From positions 1,557,213-1,621,212 of the forward strand of contig NC_023750.2 of the NCBI RefSeq assembly GCF_000499845.2: DNA of 64,000 nucleotides, given 5' to 3'. Of the stretch, positions 33,194 through 45,000 are shown one piece after another. How positions within the stretch are numbered: position 1 is the stretch's first letter; each line of letters starts with the position of its first letter. This DNA comes from Phaseolus vulgaris. Its lineage: Eukaryota; Streptophyta; Magnoliopsida; Fabales; Fabaceae. Both the position numbers and the translations under genes were made by a program. Below the pieces are notes generated by a model, which did not search any database, was not told the origin of the DNA, and saw only the letters and a list, made by a program, of their open reading frames with translations.

Positions 33194-33778
33194 GGCAGTT
33201 TCTTCCTACACCCCTACATTTTTCTTCCTGCACCCCACAATGTTATGCAAAGACCAAATTGTCCCTATTATTTTTTAAAAACCCTAAAATGCACTTGAAC
33301 TGTATTTTTTTTTTTTTGCATTATGGATTATGGAATCCGGAAAATTTTTGGATTGACATTTCCAGTAAAATTTCGGATTCACCAATCCGTAATTCAAAAT
33401 ATGCATTTCACATTCAACAATCCATCACTCAAAAAAAACATTCAGGACCACCAATCCGTAACAGAAATATGCATTTTGGATTCAGAAATCCGTAATTCGA
33501 AAAGCATTCTGGATCCATGAATCCTTAACAGAATTAGTTTTCCGGATTCAGCAATCCAGAAATCAATAATTTATGGAAGAATTGCTTCCGGAACACCCTC
33601 TCATCCAGAAAAAAAATATTTAGTTTTGGATTGATGAATCCGTAGCACATTCCCAGATCCCTATTTTCGGTAACTGTGGTGTCCTTTTTCAAATAAAAGA
33701 TTAAGGTCAGTTTCAAGATTTAGGAAATTGTGGGGGTGCAGGAAGAAGTATGTAGGGGTGCAGGAAGAAGAAGCCGCC
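33194..33778. mobile_element. Non-autonomous DNA transposon (MITE-like, ~585 bp) in the Fes1 promoter
   Basis: The left end reads ggcagtttcttcctacacccc and then tttcttcctgcaccccacaa. The right end is the inverted counterpart (ttgtgggggtgcaggaagaa ... aggggtgcaggaagaagaagccgcc), giving terminal inverted repeats of about 50 bp. The flanks share ccaactaa (33186-33193 and 33777-33784), a probable 6-8 bp target duplication that overlaps the right tip. The interior contains a series of short palindromic phrases of the type ggattcaccaatccgtaa spaced about 40-70 bp. There is no coding capacity. The superfamily is undecided (hAT-like 8 bp or Mutator-like 9 bp duplication). Confidence 0.8.
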
Positions 33779-33849
33779 AACTAATCGTAGCGAAAAACAC
33801 AAAAACCCATTTTTGACGTTTCAATTTCTCTTTCCCTTTTACTCGTTTT

Positions 33850-33920
33850 CACAACTTCCCGAATTGTGGAGACGTTTCGCGAATCATTCACACACGCACG
33901 TCCTGAAACTATATATCTGA
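33850..33920 (+). promoter_or_regulatory. Fes1 promoter: heat-shock elements and TATA box
   Basis: Two TTCnnGAA sites occur at 33856-33863 (TTCCCGAA) and 33876-33883 (TTCGCGAA), exactly 20 bp or two helical turns apart. A further TTC half-site lies at 33887-33889, one base off ideal spacing. A TATA box TATATAT at 33910-33916 lies 27 bp further on and 86 bp before the start codon. TTCnnGAA is the core recognised by heat-shock factors. Heat induction would suit an Hsp70 co-factor, but this is inferred from sequence only. Confidence 0.65.
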
Positions 33921-34001
33921 ATCCGACATTTCCCCTTCTTTTAAACCTCTCACTACAATTCTACAAGCTTGTTTGTCTCTTGTTTCTCTCTAATCGTTCG
34001 A

Positions 34002-37000
34002 ATGGCTAAAGAAGGACCCAACTGGGATGGGTTGCTCAAATGGAGCATTGCTAACTCCGATGGAACTACCCCCTCTAGCAATTTGAGGTCCGAATTCAAT
34101 TTTCACTCCAATGGGTTGAAGTTGTGTTAGCCCTTTTTGTGTTACTTCGAGTTGATAGAACTGTCGGATTTTCATTTTTGTTAGGTTTAGTTGCTGGAAA
34201 AGACACACCCTCGTTTTAAAATTTATTTTTTGAATGAAAATATGGTGTCTAAACAATTAATGACGAGGGAGGAGGGAAGGGTTTCTAATTAGTGGACCAG
34301 GGGTGTGATTTTTGATTTGTGGTTCTGTAGTTTGTTTCATAATTTCAGTGAAATATTTGATTTGTGTTGTTGAATTAGAAATTGGTGTTATTGCGTTCTG
34401 ATTTTGTAAATATATGATTTGTGTAGCAATAGTTTCTTTTATTTGGGGGTTGTAGACTGTGAAATATCTAGTGATTAGCGAAATTGTAACGTTATTGGAA
34501 AGCAAAAAGTGTATTGTAGAGTCAGGAGAGTTAATAATATTCAGTAGATTATGATTTGACTTTGTTAATTTTGTAATTCCGTAGTTAAGCAGTATACAGA
34601 GTTTTTTTTTGTATTAGTTGCAAAGTTGCATACCCTTTGTGGAAAAGTGAGTTTTTTTAAATGCTTATTAAGAATATGACTAAAATTGGTCGACTAGGTT
34701 TTGATTTTTTTATTTTTATGATTCTGTAGTGAGGAGGATCGGAGATGGTTTATGGAAGCAATGCAAGCACAGACCATTGATGTTGTAAAACGTATGAAAG
34801 AGATCACACTTGTGATGCAAACACCAGAAGAAGTCTTGAAAGACCAAGGAATCACCACTGGAGACATTGAAGGTATTCAACATTTACCAAACTGCAAGAC
34901 TATTTAATTACAAATAAGTTTCCTTTCATTTTAGTTAACGATTGGCTTTGATAGTATCATGCTAACACAGTGGTATCTAACTTGGTTTCTTGCAGATATG
35001 TTGGAAGAGTTGCAAGAGCATGTTGAGTCGATTGACATGGCCAATGGTAAGTTTTAAGGTTTTGAATGGTTATGAAAGTACTTTTCTCTTGCTAAGCTTG
35101 TTTATTTAGGTTTCCAAGGGGAATCGCCACTTATTTTTGTATATCATGATTCAATTTGTCACTTAGGCTTTTGGTAGCTCTGTCTGCAATATTTGCTGGA
35201 TAATGAAGTTTCTCAAAATTTGGGCAGTTCAGCATTCAATGTTAGTGTAAGGATCCAAGAATTGAAAAGAGTAGGAAAAGAGATTTTTACTGAATAAAAT
35301 GAAATAAAATAGGAGAGCACTATGTCCTTCAAGGGTTTTCCCCTTTACAAAGAATTTCTCATTTCACAAAGAGCTAATGCTTAGTCTACAAAATGAACCT
35401 CAAGTTAGTAATTAATTCTATTTTAACTGATATCTCCTCCTTATATCCCAAGAGTTAGTTGAATATTAATCACTTGTTTTGAATTGTTATTTATTAGGTG
35501 TATTTGTTCTTCCACTGGTCAAAACATTTAATTGGCATGATTTTTTAGAATTGTTCATTCATAACTTCCTTCATTAGTCTAATTGTTTTTATTCTCTTAT
35601 TTACCATTTGATCATGGAAATAGTTGGCACTGTTGAAATTGATTTTTGTTCTGTTAATCTGTACATTTTACCTGTTAGCATATTTTTTTTTATCGTATGT
35701 TTTTGATAATGGGTTGGTTAGTTGTTTTGTGTTTTCTTTGATTCAACACCAGTATTTCTCACCTTTTTCATGCTATCATCTGTGTCAGATCTCCACTCAA
35801 TTGGTGGGTTGGTTCCTCTTCTTGGTTACTTAAAGAATTCTCATGCTAATATTCGAGCAAAGGCTGCTGATGTGGTGACCACAATAGTCCAGAATAATCC
35901 TCGAAGTCAACAACTTGTTATGGAAGCAAATGGCTTTGAACCTCTTATTTATAATTTTAGTTCAGATCCTGATGTCACTGTTAGAACTAAAGCGCTGGGT
36001 GCAATATCTTGTATGTGCTATTATACTTTTGGAGTCATGATATTTTGTTTCCTTGGAATGGAATGGTACTGATATTTCTGTTTTTGAAACAACCTGACAG
36101 CACTAATTCGGCACAACAAACCTGGTATAACTGCGTTTCGCTTGGCAAATGGTTATGCAGCCTTGAAAGATGCACTAACCTCTGAAAATGTGCGATTTCA
36201 AAGGTAACACAAGCTTTTCTGAGAAGTTTACAATTGTTGCTTTGTCATTCCCTTGGATGGTTATTCCTCATTATTTTTGGTACTGTAGTTTAATTCACAA
36301 CGTGTTCTTTAATTCACAACGTGTTCTTTAATTCACAACGTGTTCTTTAATTCACAACGTGTTCTTTAATTCACAACGTGTTCTTTAATTCACAACGTGT
36401 TTACAACCTTATTAATTAGTCTATTAAACTCTATTATTAAAGACCTGTTATAGTTTAACTTTTGTGGCTGAATTCAAACTATCTTTCAGGAAAGCTCTGA
36501 ACTTGATCCATTACCTATTGCATGAAAATAATTCAGATTGCAACATCGTGAACGAGCTTGGATTTCCTCGAATGTTCATGCACCTTGCCTCAAGTGAAGA
36601 TTCGGATGTCAGAGAAGCTGCCCTTCGGAGTCTTCTCGAGCTTGCTCATAATACAAAAGACCACACTGAGGAACACAGTGAGAAAATGAAGCAACTTCTT
36701 CAAGAAAGAATAAACAATATCAGTTTAATGTCTGATGAGGACCTTGGTGCAGTGAGGGAGGAGAGACAGCTTCTGGACTCCCTGTGGAGCTCTTGCTTCA
36801 ACGAGCCATCTTCTCTTCGTGAGAAAGGTCTGCTTGTGCTTCCTGGGGAAGACACGCCCCCTCCAGATGTTGCTAGCAAATATTTTGAGTCTCCTCTTCG
36901 ATCTTCCACTGTGAATCCATCATCTTCCCATAATGACTCAAACAATGAAAAGAAAGTGACCCCTTTGCTTCTAGGGTCAAGTCCTTTATCTGCAGACAGT

Positions 37001-37060
37001 AACAATCCAGTTAGCTCCAATAGAGAAGCAGATGATAGATCTCAGACAAATGCTAGATGA
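34002..37060 (+). CDS. Fes1-type Hsp70 nucleotide-exchange factor (HspBP1 homologue)
   Basis: Armadillo-type factor that releases ADP from cytosolic Hsp70 and protects bound clients; Arabidopsis Fes1A contributes to heat tolerance. Six exons with GT-AG introns: 34002-34087, 34730-34872, 34996-35046, 35789-36010, 36101-36203, 36490-37060. They join in frame to 391 aa, close to known plant Fes1 (about 360-400 aa). The start MAKEGPNWDGLLKWSIANSDGT is the typical Fes1 N-terminus, followed by EEDRRWFMEAMQAQTIDVVKRMKEI (N-terminal helical domain, about 1-92). Armadillo-like helical repeats run from D94 (LHSIGGLVPLLGYLKNSHANIRAKAADVV ... NPRSQQLVMEANGFEPL ... VRTKALGAISSLIRHNKPG ... ALNLIHYLL ... 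VREAALRSLLEL) to about 270. The C-terminal ~100 residues are Ser/Pro/Asn-rich and probably flexible. No signal peptide or membrane segment is seen. Intron 3 is 742 bp; intron 5 holds a 19-bp minisatellite. No defect is visible. Confidence 0.95.
36289..36402. repeat. 19-bp minisatellite in Fes1 intron 5, six copies
   Basis: The unit aattcacaacgtgttcttt repeats with cores starting at 36292, 36311, 36330, 36349, 36368 and 36387 and no internal differences in the central copies. Perfect copies imply recent expansion, so copy number is likely to vary among accessions. It lies more than 85 bp from both splice sites. Confidence 0.97.
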
Positions 37061-37379
37061 AATGAAAGCTTAAATGTTTGTTTGTTCTGTTTTCATTGTA
37101 ATTTTCTTTGACATACAATAGTAATTTCTTTCTTTAACAGACTATGTTTCATTTTTATCCCTACCTTTCTCACCTTGGATTGGTCTTCCATAATTTGTTC
37201 TGAAAGTGTTTTAGGTTGATCTTTTCTTATTTCAAAACCAGTTTTATGAACAATTTTTCTTTTGGGATTTTCTTTCTTGTTTGCTGTGCTAACTTTGTTC
37301 CATGTGACATTTTCTTGTTTCTTAACTCATTTTTCAGTTTCTGTATTGTTTATGGATAGGGTTTCTAGGTTTGTTTGGT
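37061..37379 (+). other. 3' untranslated and downstream sequence of Fes1
   Basis: T-rich sequence follows the stop codon. I find no clean AATAAA within 300 bp, which is not unusual in plants. No further gene is seen. Confidence 0.4.
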
Positions 37380-37745
37380 AACATGGTGTTATTAGGTGTA
37401 AAATCAAGTTTTATGAAGTTATAAAGTTGATTTTTTGAGTTGTTTCCTTTTATTGATTTGGTTACATTATGAATTCTAAAATTATAGTGTGAACTTGATT
37501 GGTGTTGTTAAGAAATTGAATGTAGGTTTTGGTATAAAGTGAATTAATATAAAATTTATTATGTTTATGTCTCTATCTTACGATTTATTATAGTGTTCTA
37601 TCCTTTATTGTGTGCATTACTTTGAGACAACCAAATTTTACAATTCAAAGATTTAATAAGGTTTCTCATTCTAAATATTTGCGAAAATTTGGTGATAATT
37701 CAATTCACACTCTTCTTCAACTCAACCGTCAAAACTAGTAATTGA
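37380..37745 (+). mobile_element. Copia-type LTR 3' end, decayed
   Basis: Shares the ordered phrases described for 12,551-12,835, including gtataaagtgaattaatataaaattt, caaagatttaataaggtttctcattctaaatattt and actcaaccgtcaaaactagtaattga. It is also distantly similar to the LTR at 39,428-40,555. The left limit is uncertain. Confidence 0.5.
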
Positions 37746-38086
37746 TTTTGAGAACTAGTTTTTGAAATTTATTTAAAATCTGATTTTCTTTCACAAAATG
37801 GCTAAGAAGAATCTTCCTTTAATTGAAAGTGCATTAAGCAACAGACCACCACTAAGTTTAGCTCCAAAATGTTTCCATTATGAATCAGCTTACATGAAAA
37901 TGGTTTAATAATATTAGAGCTATGATGCGAAATTGCAAGTTTATAACTCTTCTTCTTTTGCCTCTTTTTAGGTTAGACACCTTTGTTGATCTTCTCTTCC
38001 TGTCCAAGTGATTAAACCTCACTTATCATTCTCTAAAACAACTCACGACACTCCAATCTCCATGAGAATTCTTTGAGTTCTTCCTT

Positions 38087-38329
38087 GGCTTCACTCCTTC
38101 ATTGTTTCCACCTCAATCTACAAGCCAACCGATGTTAGTTTTTACAACATAAAAAAGAAACTCCATCATCTGTAGCATACCTTGACAATCAGTACATGTG
38201 ATATGAATGGCTTCACTCCTTCATTGTTCCCACCTCAATCTACAAGCCAACCGATGTTAGTTTTTACAACATAAAAAAGAAACTCCATCATGTGTAGCAT
38301 ACCTTGACAATCAGTACATGTGATATGAA
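38087..38329. repeat. 122-bp direct tandem duplication
   Basis: The unit from ggcttcactccttcattgtt to gtacatgtgatatgaa occurs at 38087-38208 and 38209-38329. The two copies differ at only a couple of positions (tttcc/ttccc; atcatctg/atcatgtg), so the duplication is fairly young. Confidence 0.93.
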
Positions 38330-38404
38330 CTAGATTATGCTTTTCAAATATTGCAAGTTATGATTGTTCATCAAAGTTAGTCTAACAAGAGTAATGTTAT
38401 CATT

Positions 38405-39190
38405 AGGCGCTTTAAATAGGTTGACATTGCTGGTAAGGCTAATATCAATAATAAATTGCGCGAAATTGCATATACAAATAAGACATCTTTGTGTGTATTA
38501 TATCAAAAGGTCAATACAAAAGGTGTTAAAAAGGGTGTGCTACTAAATTGACAAGATCAACTAAGTAAATCTTTTCTTATTTTGAACATTTGAATGTCCT
38601 ACATTCACAACATGATAGTTCTTCAACTATGAAATCTAGCGAGGGATTCATCAAAAACATTCTTGCAACTAAATCAATCAATTTGCTAGATCATTTTCCT
38701 GTAAGATTCCATGCATATATATTGATGTTATCGTTGATGAGCATTGTGGTTACTGTGTTGTTGCTACTCAATTGGGTATGGGAGAGAAGTCCTGGGTTAT
38801 TGTTCGCATGAATTGCTAAGTGAACTTAGTCAGTGACGGTAAGAATATGATGATTTGTTTGGTGGTGATCAACAATATGAATATTTGAAAAACTCGGGTT
38901 CCAATGGTACCACCCGATTACAATATTTCTTGTACTTTATTTGGAAAGGAATTTTTATATGAATGAAGTTAATTTTTTTCCTTTTATTTACAGATCTAAA
39001 TGGACGATAATTCTATATATGGGAATATAATGTCATTGTTGTGTGTTTAACTTTGAAACAATCAGTGATTATGCCCAACCTCCAAATAATTTCAATCATC
39101 ATTAAATTATTACAATTGGAGACATTTATGGAAATAATTTTATTTAGGTATGCGAGAATTAGGAGTTATAAGCTCATTTTTAACTTATGT
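38405..39190 (+). pseudogene. MULE-associated OTU cysteine protease-like domain, broken
   Basis: The + strand reads NNKLREIAYTNKTSLC near 38,445, a phrase typical of the linker between transposase and OTU domain in legume Mutator-like elements. Further on it reads DVIVDEHCGYCVVATQLGMGEKSWVIVRM (38724-38810), then a frameshifted LLSELSQ and FGG.QQYEYLKNS. Near 39,118-39,141 it reads GDIYGNNFI. In OTU proteases the first block is usually ADGHCGYRxVAxLLGMGExSWxxVR, with the catalytic Cys in DGxC, and the last is GHVYGNHFVQV with the catalytic His. Here the Cys codon is kept (38745-38747), the Gly before it is Glu, and the His position is Asn (39136-39138). With frameshifts and stops this is inactive. 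The MULE transposase itself is not present. Confidence 0.7.
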
Positions 39191-39427
39191 TATTAATTAG
39201 TATTTGCCTTATATTGTTAATTCCTATTACAAGTTAAGCCGCAAGAAGGTTGTCCAATTTTACCAACAAGTATATTATGGTTTATCCATTGTTATCCAAC
39301 CACCTAAGCATGATCATCATATTACACTATTCACAAGCAAATTTTTATGCAGATAATATCCATTAGACACTATTTGAATTTGAAACTTTGTATTTGAATT
39401 TGTAATTGTTGAACAAGATGTTTATCT
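39191..39427. other. Spacer, nothing recognised
   Basis: Short AT-rich stretch between the MULE remnant and the copia LTR. Confidence 0.4.
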
Positions 39428-40560
39428 GTGTTGAAAGCTTAAAGGCCCTACTACTATGTGTGTGTTGTCTAATAGTTTTTGACTTGTTAATTCACACCTG
39501 ATCCAAGCTCACTTAACTCTTCATCTCCTTTAAAAGAAATGTTTTTTTAAAAGCTCAGAAATTTTAGTCAGTTGTTTTTCTAGTCAACCAATTGAAAAAG
39601 TTGCTTCTCAAAGGTATTGAGGCTAAGACAAGTTTTTCAACCTGTTGAATAGTTGAAACAACTGGTTGTTTAACACTTAGTGGTTTTCAAAATATTTTGG
39701 AATTTTTTTATTTATTTTGTCTTTGTTGTCAAACTAAAATAACCGATTATTTCAATAAAATAACTGGTTGTTTTTGTGAAAACCTTAACAGAGAATTTAT
39801 TTCATTATGTTGTTTTGGAAAACAATATGTTGTTTTTATAACAAAATTCTGTTAAGAGTTTGAAACTATTTTTAAATGATTCCAACTACTTTTGATTTAT
39901 GATCTAACAGTTTTAACCATTTGCTTAAGCTTATATAAAGGCTGCTTGATGATCTTTTCAAGAACCTAAGAAAGAGAGATTATTAAAAACTTTTAAGAGA
40001 TCAAGATTTTTGGAGGACTGAGTCTTTTTATACTTTTGTTCTTTTACTTTGTAAAGCCTAGGTGTATTCTATTTCTTTCATTTTGAACACTGTAATTCTG
40101 TGTGTTTCGTGTAACGCAATTTCATAAAAGGGTTTTTAAAAACTGTGGTGTTGCCAATGAGTGGAGTATGTTTTTTTAGGGGTTTAAGATCATTACTTTT
40201 TGAGTGTGTTTGTGTAATCTTGCTTTGGTTATTGAGTGAATTTTTAGTGATTAGTAGAGGACTGGATGTAGCTCTTAGTTAAAAGTGAACCAATATAAAC
40301 CTCTTTATGTGAATCTCTTTATATAGTCTCTTTTACACTGTTTTAATCACTGTTCTTTCTCTGCTAGTATAAAAAACCTGTTGTTTCGAGAAAACAACCG
40401 GTTAAATTTCTGTAAAGAACATTAAAACTGAGCTTTTGTCCAATTGAACAGAAAATCAATTGGTTGATTTCTCATAACTTTTCACTCTACTTCCAAAATT
40501 TGCAAAAATGTTATGAAAACAATTCACCCCCCTCTTGTTTAGGCCATTAATTCTAATAAT
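39428..40560 (+). repeat. 5' LTR of a copia (SIRE-like) element
   Basis: About 1.13 kb with repeated aacaaccggttg-type phrases, the phrase agtgaaccaatataaacctct and a C-rich end (attcacccccctcttgtttagg), followed directly by tagcatcaggag at about 40,561. This resembles the initiator-Met primer-binding site TGGTATCAGAG with three changes. Length and internal phrases match the solo LTR at 47,790-48,894, so the two are relatives. The left boundary is an estimate (TGTGTTGAAAGC). Confidence 0.6.
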
Positions 40561-40623
40561 TAGCATCAGGAGTTGAGTTCTTGAAAGTTACTCAAGTTTC
40601 GATCCTAATTTTTTTTTGAAAAT

Positions 40624-42087
40624 GGTTGACAAACTAACCTTTGGAGAGGGTGTTTCTATAAACAGGCCACCTTAGTTTTGTGGACTGAACTACCAATTTT
40701 GGAAAGTAAGAATGTAAATTTTTGTTGAATCAATTCATAAAGGAATTTGGGATGCTACCACAATAGCTGTTTTGTACCTAAGCTTGAAAAAGATGATGTT
40801 TTTATTAAAAAACCTTGGTCCCAATAGACTTAATATGATTGCATTGTCAAGAACATTATAACTTATGTCTTAAATTCATATGATTTTTTTAGGGTATCTC
40901 AATGTGGATCTGTAAAGGAGATGTGGGACATCCTTGAAGTAACCCATGGATGCACAACAAATGTGAAGTAGGCAAGGAAGCATGCCTTGATCCAAGAGTA
41001 TGAAATGTTTAGGATGTTGAAAGGGGAAATCATCTCAGATGTGCAAGAGAGATTTACTCACATAGTAAATCACCTCATTAGCCTTGGAAAAATCTTTGAA
41101 AGGGAGGAATTGAACATCAAGATCCTCAAATGCTTGGATAGATCTTAGCAACCAAAGGTCACTGCTATTTCAGAATCCAAGGATTTGACTATATTGACCA
41201 CTGCCTCATTGTTTGAAAAACTAAGAGAGCATGAGCTTGAGATGAATCGACTTAATGACCAAGAAAATGAAGAAAAGCATGTGAAGAGCATTGCTTTAAA
41301 AGCTACTGGTCAAAAGAGTGATCAAGACCCAAGTGAGTGCAGTGATAATGAGACTTTCAACTTGCTCACAAGGAAATTTGTCAAGTTCTTGAAGAAGAAC
41401 ATCTGGGACAAGAATCAACCATCAAACAAGCATAATAAAAATAAAGTTAATGAATTTAATTCTATGAACTATACTTGTGTTGGATGTGGTAAACAGTGAC
41501 ACATCAAGGTTGAATGTCCAAACAATGAGAGCAAGGAGAAAGGGGTCAACACGAAGTTTTAAAAGAGAGGTAAAGTAAGAAGAGCCTACATAACTTGTCA
41601 AGACAATGATGACTCATCCTTAAGTTCATCATCAAAGGAAGTTGAAGAACTAAATCTGTGTTTGATAAAAAAAAAAGATTTAGAAATCAGCAGTGTAAGT
41701 TCTAACACTTTTGTGAATTTTGAAAACTATAATCAATTTCTTGATGCCTTCAAAGAAACTCATGAGGAAGCTAACAGGCTGACCCTATTGAATAACCGGT
41801 TGAAAGGGTTAAACAACTGGTTGGAAAATAGAGTCAAGACCTTAGAAGAAGAGTTAAGTGATTCAAAAACTGATTTTGAAAACCTGAAAATGGTTTACCA
41901 AAAATTTTCTTATGAGTGTGTTGATTCAAGATTTATGGAAAATTGTGAATCCCTTCAAAAGAAGGTTCACTATCTTTTAAAAATTATGGACAAGTTTTCC
42001 AAAGGCCAATCAAATCTTAAAATTGTTATTGTTTCTCAAAATTGTGTTTTTGGCAAGGTTGGGCTAGGGTTTAATCCAAACAACAAG
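40624..42087 (+). pseudogene. Copia gag, broken and truncated by satellite DNA
   Basis: The + strand begins MVDKLTFGEGVSINRPP and continues FCGLNYQFWKVRM, ESIHKGIWDA, FRVSQCGSVKEMWDILEVTHGCTTNVK, ALIQEYEMFRMLKGEIISDVQERFTHIVNHLISLGK and LNIKILKCLDRS, all typical of legume copia gag. A stop follows the N-terminal motif and another follows CLDRS. A clean open stretch (41185-41499) runs through SLFEKLREHELEMNRLNDQENEEKHVKSIALKA to CVGCGKQ, where the zinc knuckle CX2CX4HX4C is broken by a TGA in place of a Gly codon (HIKVEC follows). A second open stretch from 41,662 reads a coiled-coil-rich segment (RLTLLNNRLKGLNNWLENRVKTLEEEL). Protease and pol are absent because the sequence passes into the satellite at 42,088. 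Confidence 0.85.
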
Positions 42088-45000
42088 TATGGACCCATAA
42101 TGAAATTGCAAAAAGTAGGGCGAAATTTCACAAATATTGGTAGAGGATATAGCCACGGAAAAAATCAAACAGTTTCACACATAAAAGAACCTTTCTCTCA
42201 GCCCTGGAAGTGATGAATAAAAAATTTATTGCCGATCTTAAGGGATGAATCTGGGAATCAAATCTTAGCCAAAACTCAATAGACACAGTGACGAATATCT
42301 GGTAAAAATTTAAGATCAAAATACCCAAGGAATAAGGCATAGTAAGTCCCACACCGAGAGGGAACAAAATTGCTTTTCCGAAAACAAAACGTCATGGCTT
42401 TTCTTCCCTGTATATTCTTTTTGTGATTTGTTTATGGACGTGCTTCCTTCCCTGGGTGCAAACAACATATGAGAGTACTTGTGTGAATTTTTTCAGCGCA
42501 ATACGGACCCAGAATAAAATTGAAGAAAGTAGGGCGAAATTCCACAAGTTTTGGTAAAGGATAGCCTTGGTTTGCACAAAATTTCTGAAAAATTCTCCCG
42601 AAATAGTTTTATCCTAAAATTTCACGTAAGAATCTCCACTGAATTTGGGACAAAACGCGTCAAATTTTAGGTCAAACGGATGAGTATTCACCCACGAAAA
42701 ACATCAAAGAGTTCCACACACAAAATAACTTTCCTTTCATCCCTGACAATGGTGAATAAAAAATTTATTTCCGATATTGTGGGACGAATCTGGGGCACAA
42801 ATCTCATCCAAAACACAATAGACACAGTGACGAATATCTGGTAAAAATTTCACACAAAAATACCCAAGGAGTAAGGCGTAGTAAGTCCCAGACCGACATT
42901 GAACAAAACTGGTTTTCCAAAAAAAAAAATGTCCTGGCTTTTCTTCCCCGTATCTTCTTTTTATGATTTCTTTATGGACGTGCATCCTTACCTGGGTGCA
43001 AAAAACATATGAAAGTACTTGTGTCAATCTTTTCAGCGCAATACGGACCCAGAATAAAATTGCAGAAAGTAGGACGAAATTCCACAAGTTTTGGTAGAGG
43101 ATAGCCTTGGTTTTCACAAATTTTCAGAAAAATTGTCCTGAAATATTATTTTGCTAAAATTCCACGTAAGAATCTCCAATGAATTTCGAACAAAACGCGA
43201 CAAATTTCAGGTCAAACGGATAGTATTCACCCACGAAAAAAATCAATCAGTTTCACACACAAAAGAACCTTCCTTTCAGTCTTGGCAGTGATGAATAAAA
43301 AAATTATTGCCAATCTTGTGGGACGAATCTGGGGCTCAAATCTCAGCCAAAACTCAATAGACACAATGACAAATGTCTGGTAAAAATTTCAGACCAAAAT
43401 ACCCAAGGAGTATGGCGTAGTAAGTCCCAGACCGAGAGTGAACAAAACTGGTTTTCTGAAAACAAAACGTCCTGGCTTTTCTTCCCCGTATCTTCTTTTT
43501 GTGATTTGTTTATGGACGTGCCTCCTTACCTGGGTGCAAACAACATATGAAAGCACTTGTGCGATTTTTTTTAGCGCAATACGGACCCAGAATAAAATTG
43601 CAAAAAGGAGGGCGAAATTCCACAAGTTTTGGTAGAAGATAGCATTGGATTGCACAAAATTTCTGAAAAATTCTCCTGAAATATATTTTTTTGAAATTCC
43701 ACATAAGAATATCCACTGAATTTGGGACAAAACGCGACAAATTTCAGGACAAACGGATGGGTATTCACCCACGAAAAAAATCAAACAGTTTCACACACAA
43801 AAGAACCTTCCTCTAAGCCATGTGAGTGATGAATAAAAAATTTATTGCTGATCTTGTGGGACGAATATGGGACTCAAGTCTCAGCCAAAAATTAATAGAC
43901 ACAGTGACGAATGTGTGGTAAAAATTTCAGACCAAAACACCCAAGGAGTATGGCGTAGTAAATCCCAGACTGAGAGTGAACAAAATTGGTTTTCCGAAAA
44001 AAAAACGTTCTGGTTTTTCTTCCCCATATCTTCTTTTTGAGATTTGTTTATGGACGAGCCTCCTTACCTGGATGCAAACAACATATGAAAGTAGTTGTGT
44101 TTATTTTTTCCGCGCAATACGGACCCAGTATAAAATTGGAGAAAGTATGGTGAAATTCCACAAGTTTTGGTAGAGCATAATAGCCTTCGTTTGCACAAAT
44201 TTTTTGAAAAATTCTCCCGAAATAGTTTTTTCTTGAAATTCCACGTAAGAATCTCCACTCAATTTGGGACAAAATGCGACAAATTTTAGGTCAAACGGAT
44301 GAGTATTGACCAATAAAAAAAATGAAACAGTTTCACACACAAAAGAACCTTCATCTCAGCCCTGACAGTGATGAATAAAAAATTTATTCCCGATCTTGTG
44401 GGACGAATTTGAAGCTCAAATCTCAGCCAAAACTCAGTAGACACAATGACAAATGTCTGGTAAAAATTTCAGACAAAATACCCAAGGAGTAAGGCGTAGT
44501 AAGTCCCAGACCGAGAGTGAACAAAATTGGTTTTTCGAAAACAAAACGTCCTTGCTTTTCTTCCCCGAATCTTCTTTTTGTGATTTGTTTATGGACGATC
44601 CTCATTACTTGGATGCAAACAACATATGAAAGTACTTGTGTGAATTTTTTCAGCGCAATACGAACCCTGAATAAAATTGCAGAAAGTATGGCGAAATTCC
44701 ACAAGTTTTGGTAGATGATAATAGCATTGGTTTGCACAAAATTTCTGAATAATTTTTCCGAAATAGTTTTTTCGTGAAATTCCATGTAAGAATCTCAACT
44801 GAATTTGGGAGAAAACGCGGAAAATTTTAGGTGCAACGGATGAGTATACACCCACGAAAAAAATCAAACAGTTTCACACACAAAAGAACCTTCCTCTCAG
44901 CCCTGACAGTGATTTATTAAAAATTATTGCCGATCTTGTGGTACGAATCTAGGGCTCAAATCTCAACCAAAACTCAATAGACACAGTGACGAATGTCTGG

